Below, piece after piece: positions 62,601 to 64,000 of a stretch of 64,000 bases of DNA. The position numbers were made by a program, and so were the translations under genes. The stretch spans positions 22,875,506 through 22,939,505 of the forward strand of contig NC_059505.1 of NCBI RefSeq assembly GCF_914767665.1, in the 5' to 3' direction. This DNA is from Harmonia axyridis (lineage: Eukaryota > Arthropoda > Insecta > Coleoptera > Coccinellidae). The notes beneath the pieces were generated by a model. The model had not been told where the DNA came from and did not search any database. It saw only the letters and a list, made by a program, of their open reading frames with translations. Numbering within the stretch: position 1 is the first letter of the stretch; every line of letters begins with the position of its first letter.

Positions 62601-63208
62601 CCACGTATCTACCTATATTCAATAGTTATGTGGTTCCCAAAGATTGCAATTCGTCCATGAATGAACGAGCTCTCAAAAGCTCCTGACTCCATTTTTCTCC
62701 TTCTTCCCCCATTTTTTCTTCTATGTATATCCGTTTTCTCAAGAAAATCACATTTCGTATAAAAGGTAAAATTCTATGGTTTCATGAATGGGAAGAGTTC
62801 AAAAGCTACAAGTCGGTGCTTTTCTTGATTTTATTTTACATAAAATCCGAAATTTGTTCTGATTGTTTCTTTTTTGTTTTGTTTATGAAACGTCATAGAG
62901 GGACCTACAGGGGGAATCAGAGGAAGGCTTGGTTGTTCGAATTTAATGTGGCGGCAAGATTTTCGGCGAGCTTCGCATCCTACGCTTTAGGGATTCTTAA
63001 ATTTCTAAGCTGTATTTTATTGAAGTGTATAGAATAGATAGATAATGATTCAATAATATAATATGATTTAATAATAATAATATTTTTATTATCTTACAGA
63101 GCTGCATATTCAGATTGTGAAAAACCCTGGGAAAAATATAACAAACAAAAAAATAAGAATAAGAGAGAGAAACTGCGAAAAGTTTATGCTCACTTGGATC
63201 AGCACTGA
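52448..63208 (+). CDS. LSG1: Large subunit GTPase 1 (LSG1), circularly permuted GTPase
   Basis: Cytoplasmic GTPase that releases the export adaptor NMD3 from pre-60S ribosomal subunits. Exons: 52448-52534 (MTGKNKTNLGKAIQ), 52671-52918 (DGYEWGRLNLQSVTEESS), 53198-54249, 55290-55489 (RGFMTANGQPDNARAARYIL) and, by similarity, a last exon 63100-63208. The last exon reads KPWEKYNKQ, then KNKREKLRKVYAHLDQH and TGA. GTPase motifs are in permuted order: G4 NKAD (about residue 208), G5 SATLEKE, G1 GYPNVGKS (about 343), G3 DCPGL (about 387). An acidic insert (EESNDDEESES) lies between G5 and G1. Exon 4 ends in phase 0 while the last exon needs a phase-2 partner, so at least one short exon between 55490 and 63099 is still missing from this model. 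That intron is filled with mobile elements. AATAAA is at about 63244. Confidence 0.93.
55725..56345 (-). pseudogene. LINE 3' end with RT C-terminal scrap
   Basis: In LSG1's long intron, minus strand. MKYLGVLIDNQLKWESYITH (about 56330-56270) is the classic post-palm segment of jockey/CR1-type reverse transcriptases. Frame-shifted tail pieces follow (IYNKLPRSAKLSKNLKL near 55830), then an (ATT)n tail near 55730-55750. Confidence 0.75.
56629..56657. repeat. (TC)n microsatellite
   Basis: About 14 uninterrupted TC dinucleotides. Confidence 0.95.
56778..59330 (-). pseudogene. hAT transposase relic split by a second hAT element
   Basis: Minus strand. METVKTLSRDGNNATRKNAF (59290-59217) continues left of the inserted element as QLQAAASKDAFFIGLALIEK (about 57273-57215). 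TIERQIHRSNQPATSPSVYW and RRSIIIPYL (about 57010-56935) follow, then LRRIKT-LRSS and RLNGLAMMSIHRE (56895-56800). This is the C-terminal half of a P52rIPK-like hAT transposase, including the dimerisation helix. Frames break several times. Confidence 0.82.
57282..59208. mobile_element. Non-autonomous hAT element, 8-bp target duplication
   Basis: Ends TAGGGCCGGGA and (right, complement) TAGGGCTGGGA, flanked by AGCTGGAA on both sides (57274-57281 and 59209-59216). Both halves carry arrays of an 11-bp unit like GATTATTCAAT (57415-57540 and about 58875-59180, the right array mixed with TGAATAGAAAAGTAGTC units). No transposase frame. It interrupts an older hAT gene. Confidence 0.85.
59591..60707. 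mobile_element. DNA element with CATGGGCGCCCGCAG ends
   Basis: Perfect 15-bp inverted ends CATGGGCGCCCGCAG, with G-runs just inside, flanked by the 8-bp direct repeat AGTACTAC (59583-59590 and 60708-60715). The 8-bp duplication suggests hAT or a similar superfamily. A copy of the TCCGTAAAGTATGG foldback (about 59757-60396) is inserted within. Confidence 0.82.
60708..61200. repeat. Foldback arms around GGCAGCCTACCACTTGAAAA
   Basis: 60708-60840 pairs with about 60990-61110, and the left flank of the previous element (59480-59590) is a further direct copy. The element at 59591 therefore landed in this repeat. A perfect 36-bp palindrome of mostly A/T lies at 61130-61165. Confidence 0.65.
61201..63099. 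repeat. Rest of the LSG1 last intron: small inverted repeats
   Basis: 61550-61860 contains repeated CTTTCCACAC/GTGGAAAGTG motifs. About 62413-62455 is a fragment of the CAGGGTGGGCAAATTTCG family. 62545-62577 pairs with 62655-62692 (GAGGAGCTTTTAAGCGCTCG). A missing LSG1 exon should lie here or in 55490-61200, but I could not place it. Confidence 0.45.
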
Positions 63209-63305
63209 TCAGTAATATTATATATTATATTGTTCTACTGCAAAATAAATAAGATATTTTTGTTTTATAATATTTTTATAGGCCTTTATACATTTGAAAA
63301 AAATA

Positions 63306-63500
63306 AAGACATACCCTCAAGGAGAATTGCTAACCGTAGACACGTGTTTCGGGTTTTCGGCGCCATTCAGTACTGAGAAAAAACGTTTGTTTGTTGTTTC
63401 CTTCAAGTGTTGCTCATCCTGACACTTTTTCACGGTACTGATGAGGTCCGAAAGCCCGAAACACGTGTATACGGCTAGCACTTCTCCTTGAGGGTATGTC
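63306..63500. repeat. Hairpin MITE just downstream of LSG1
   Basis: Arms of about 53 bp begin GACATACCCTCAAGGAGAA and end with its complement. Inner parts contain ACACGTGTTTCGGG and the complement. Noncoding. Confidence 0.7.
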
Positions 63501-64000
63501 TTCTTTTTTACTTGTTTTATGAACAATTCTCTCGTTACCCTTTCCCCATGATTATTGTTACTGGACTCTGTTGTGCATGTATCTATAGCTTTCTTGTTCA
63601 CGCGATAAACGAAATGATATCAATCTGGGGAAAATAGACACTTCAAGGAACAACTTTTATCTATTAAGGTAAATGTCCCAATTATCGACACAATAGTGTT
63701 CTAGTGAAAATGACAAAGGGTTTTCTAATACAGAGACAATTTTTATGTAGTTGCAATATACATTTTCCTATTCTTTGAAACTTCAGTTTCAATGTACAGA
63801 AAAAACGAGAATCATGGAATAGTGAAAATAATTTAAATTAAATAAATAAGAACACAACGCAGATGTCCCAATGATCGACACCCGAATAATATGAATAACC
63901 AATCATCGATATGTGAGAGGAGCAATGATCGACACTGGCAAATCGAAGACGGGTATACGTGATATATTTATATATACATAAATTGTGAATGAAGCAGTAT
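63501..64000. other. Intergenic right edge with recurring CGACAC motif
   Basis: CCCAATTATCGACAC (about 63677), CCCAATGATCGACAC (about 63868) and GCAATGATCGACAC (about 63931) recur with irregular spacing. No gene recognised. Confidence 0.4.

Noticed and set aside
62723..63037. 104-codon plus-strand frame as a gene or the missing LSG1 exon
   Set aside because: No similarity to LSG1 or other families seen; the phase and residues do not fit.

Overview
The window is a repeat-laden, AT-rich piece of an insect nuclear genome. Six spliced or single-exon animal genes are recognisable. They carry GT-AG introns and AATAAA signals and lie among non-LTR, DIRS, Penelope, hAT, Harbinger and mariner-type elements. 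The mix of CAGGGTG-ended foldback elements, DIRS and jockey-like LINEs suggests an insect, perhaps a beetle, but the order is a guess.

Layout. (1) 2268-16626, minus: acylamino-acid-releasing enzyme (APEH), nine exons seen, with the 3' end running off the left edge. Its introns are full of foldback elements and a broken LINE. (2) 17689-43521, plus: GTP-binding protein 1 (GTPBP1), nine coding exons, apparently complete (568 aa), head-to-head with APEH. Intron 1 holds a four-level nest of mobile elements (LINE > Penelope-like > Harbinger > RTE/LINE scraps). Intron 4 holds a palindromic mariner. Intron 5 holds a dead but structurally complete DIRS retrotransposon (33945-39928). (3) 43522-49664: intergenic, with a LINE ORF1 relic and a foldback element. 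(4) 49665-63208: a compact cluster made of an NCBP2AS2-like small protein gene (minus), MED9 (minus, ending 47 bp upstream of it), FICD (plus, intronless, wholly inside a MED9 intron) and LSG1 (plus, head-to-head with MED9). The long last intron of LSG1 is filled by a LINE tail, a hAT transposase relic split by a second hAT element, and further inverted repeats.

The host genes serve unrelated housekeeping roles: peptide deacylation/degradation, translational GTPase, mitochondrial or unknown small protein, Mediator, ER AMPylation, and 60S ribosome maturation. They do not look like a functional operon-like system. What stands out is the architecture: a gene inside a gene, a possible two-gene transcript, nested transposons with readable target-site duplications, an interleaved (A-B-A'-B') inverted repeat, and dozens of ACAGGGTG/CACCCTGT element ends, many arranged as palindromes. 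I found no CRISPR array, rRNA or tRNA, and no convincing new defence-type or biosynthetic system.
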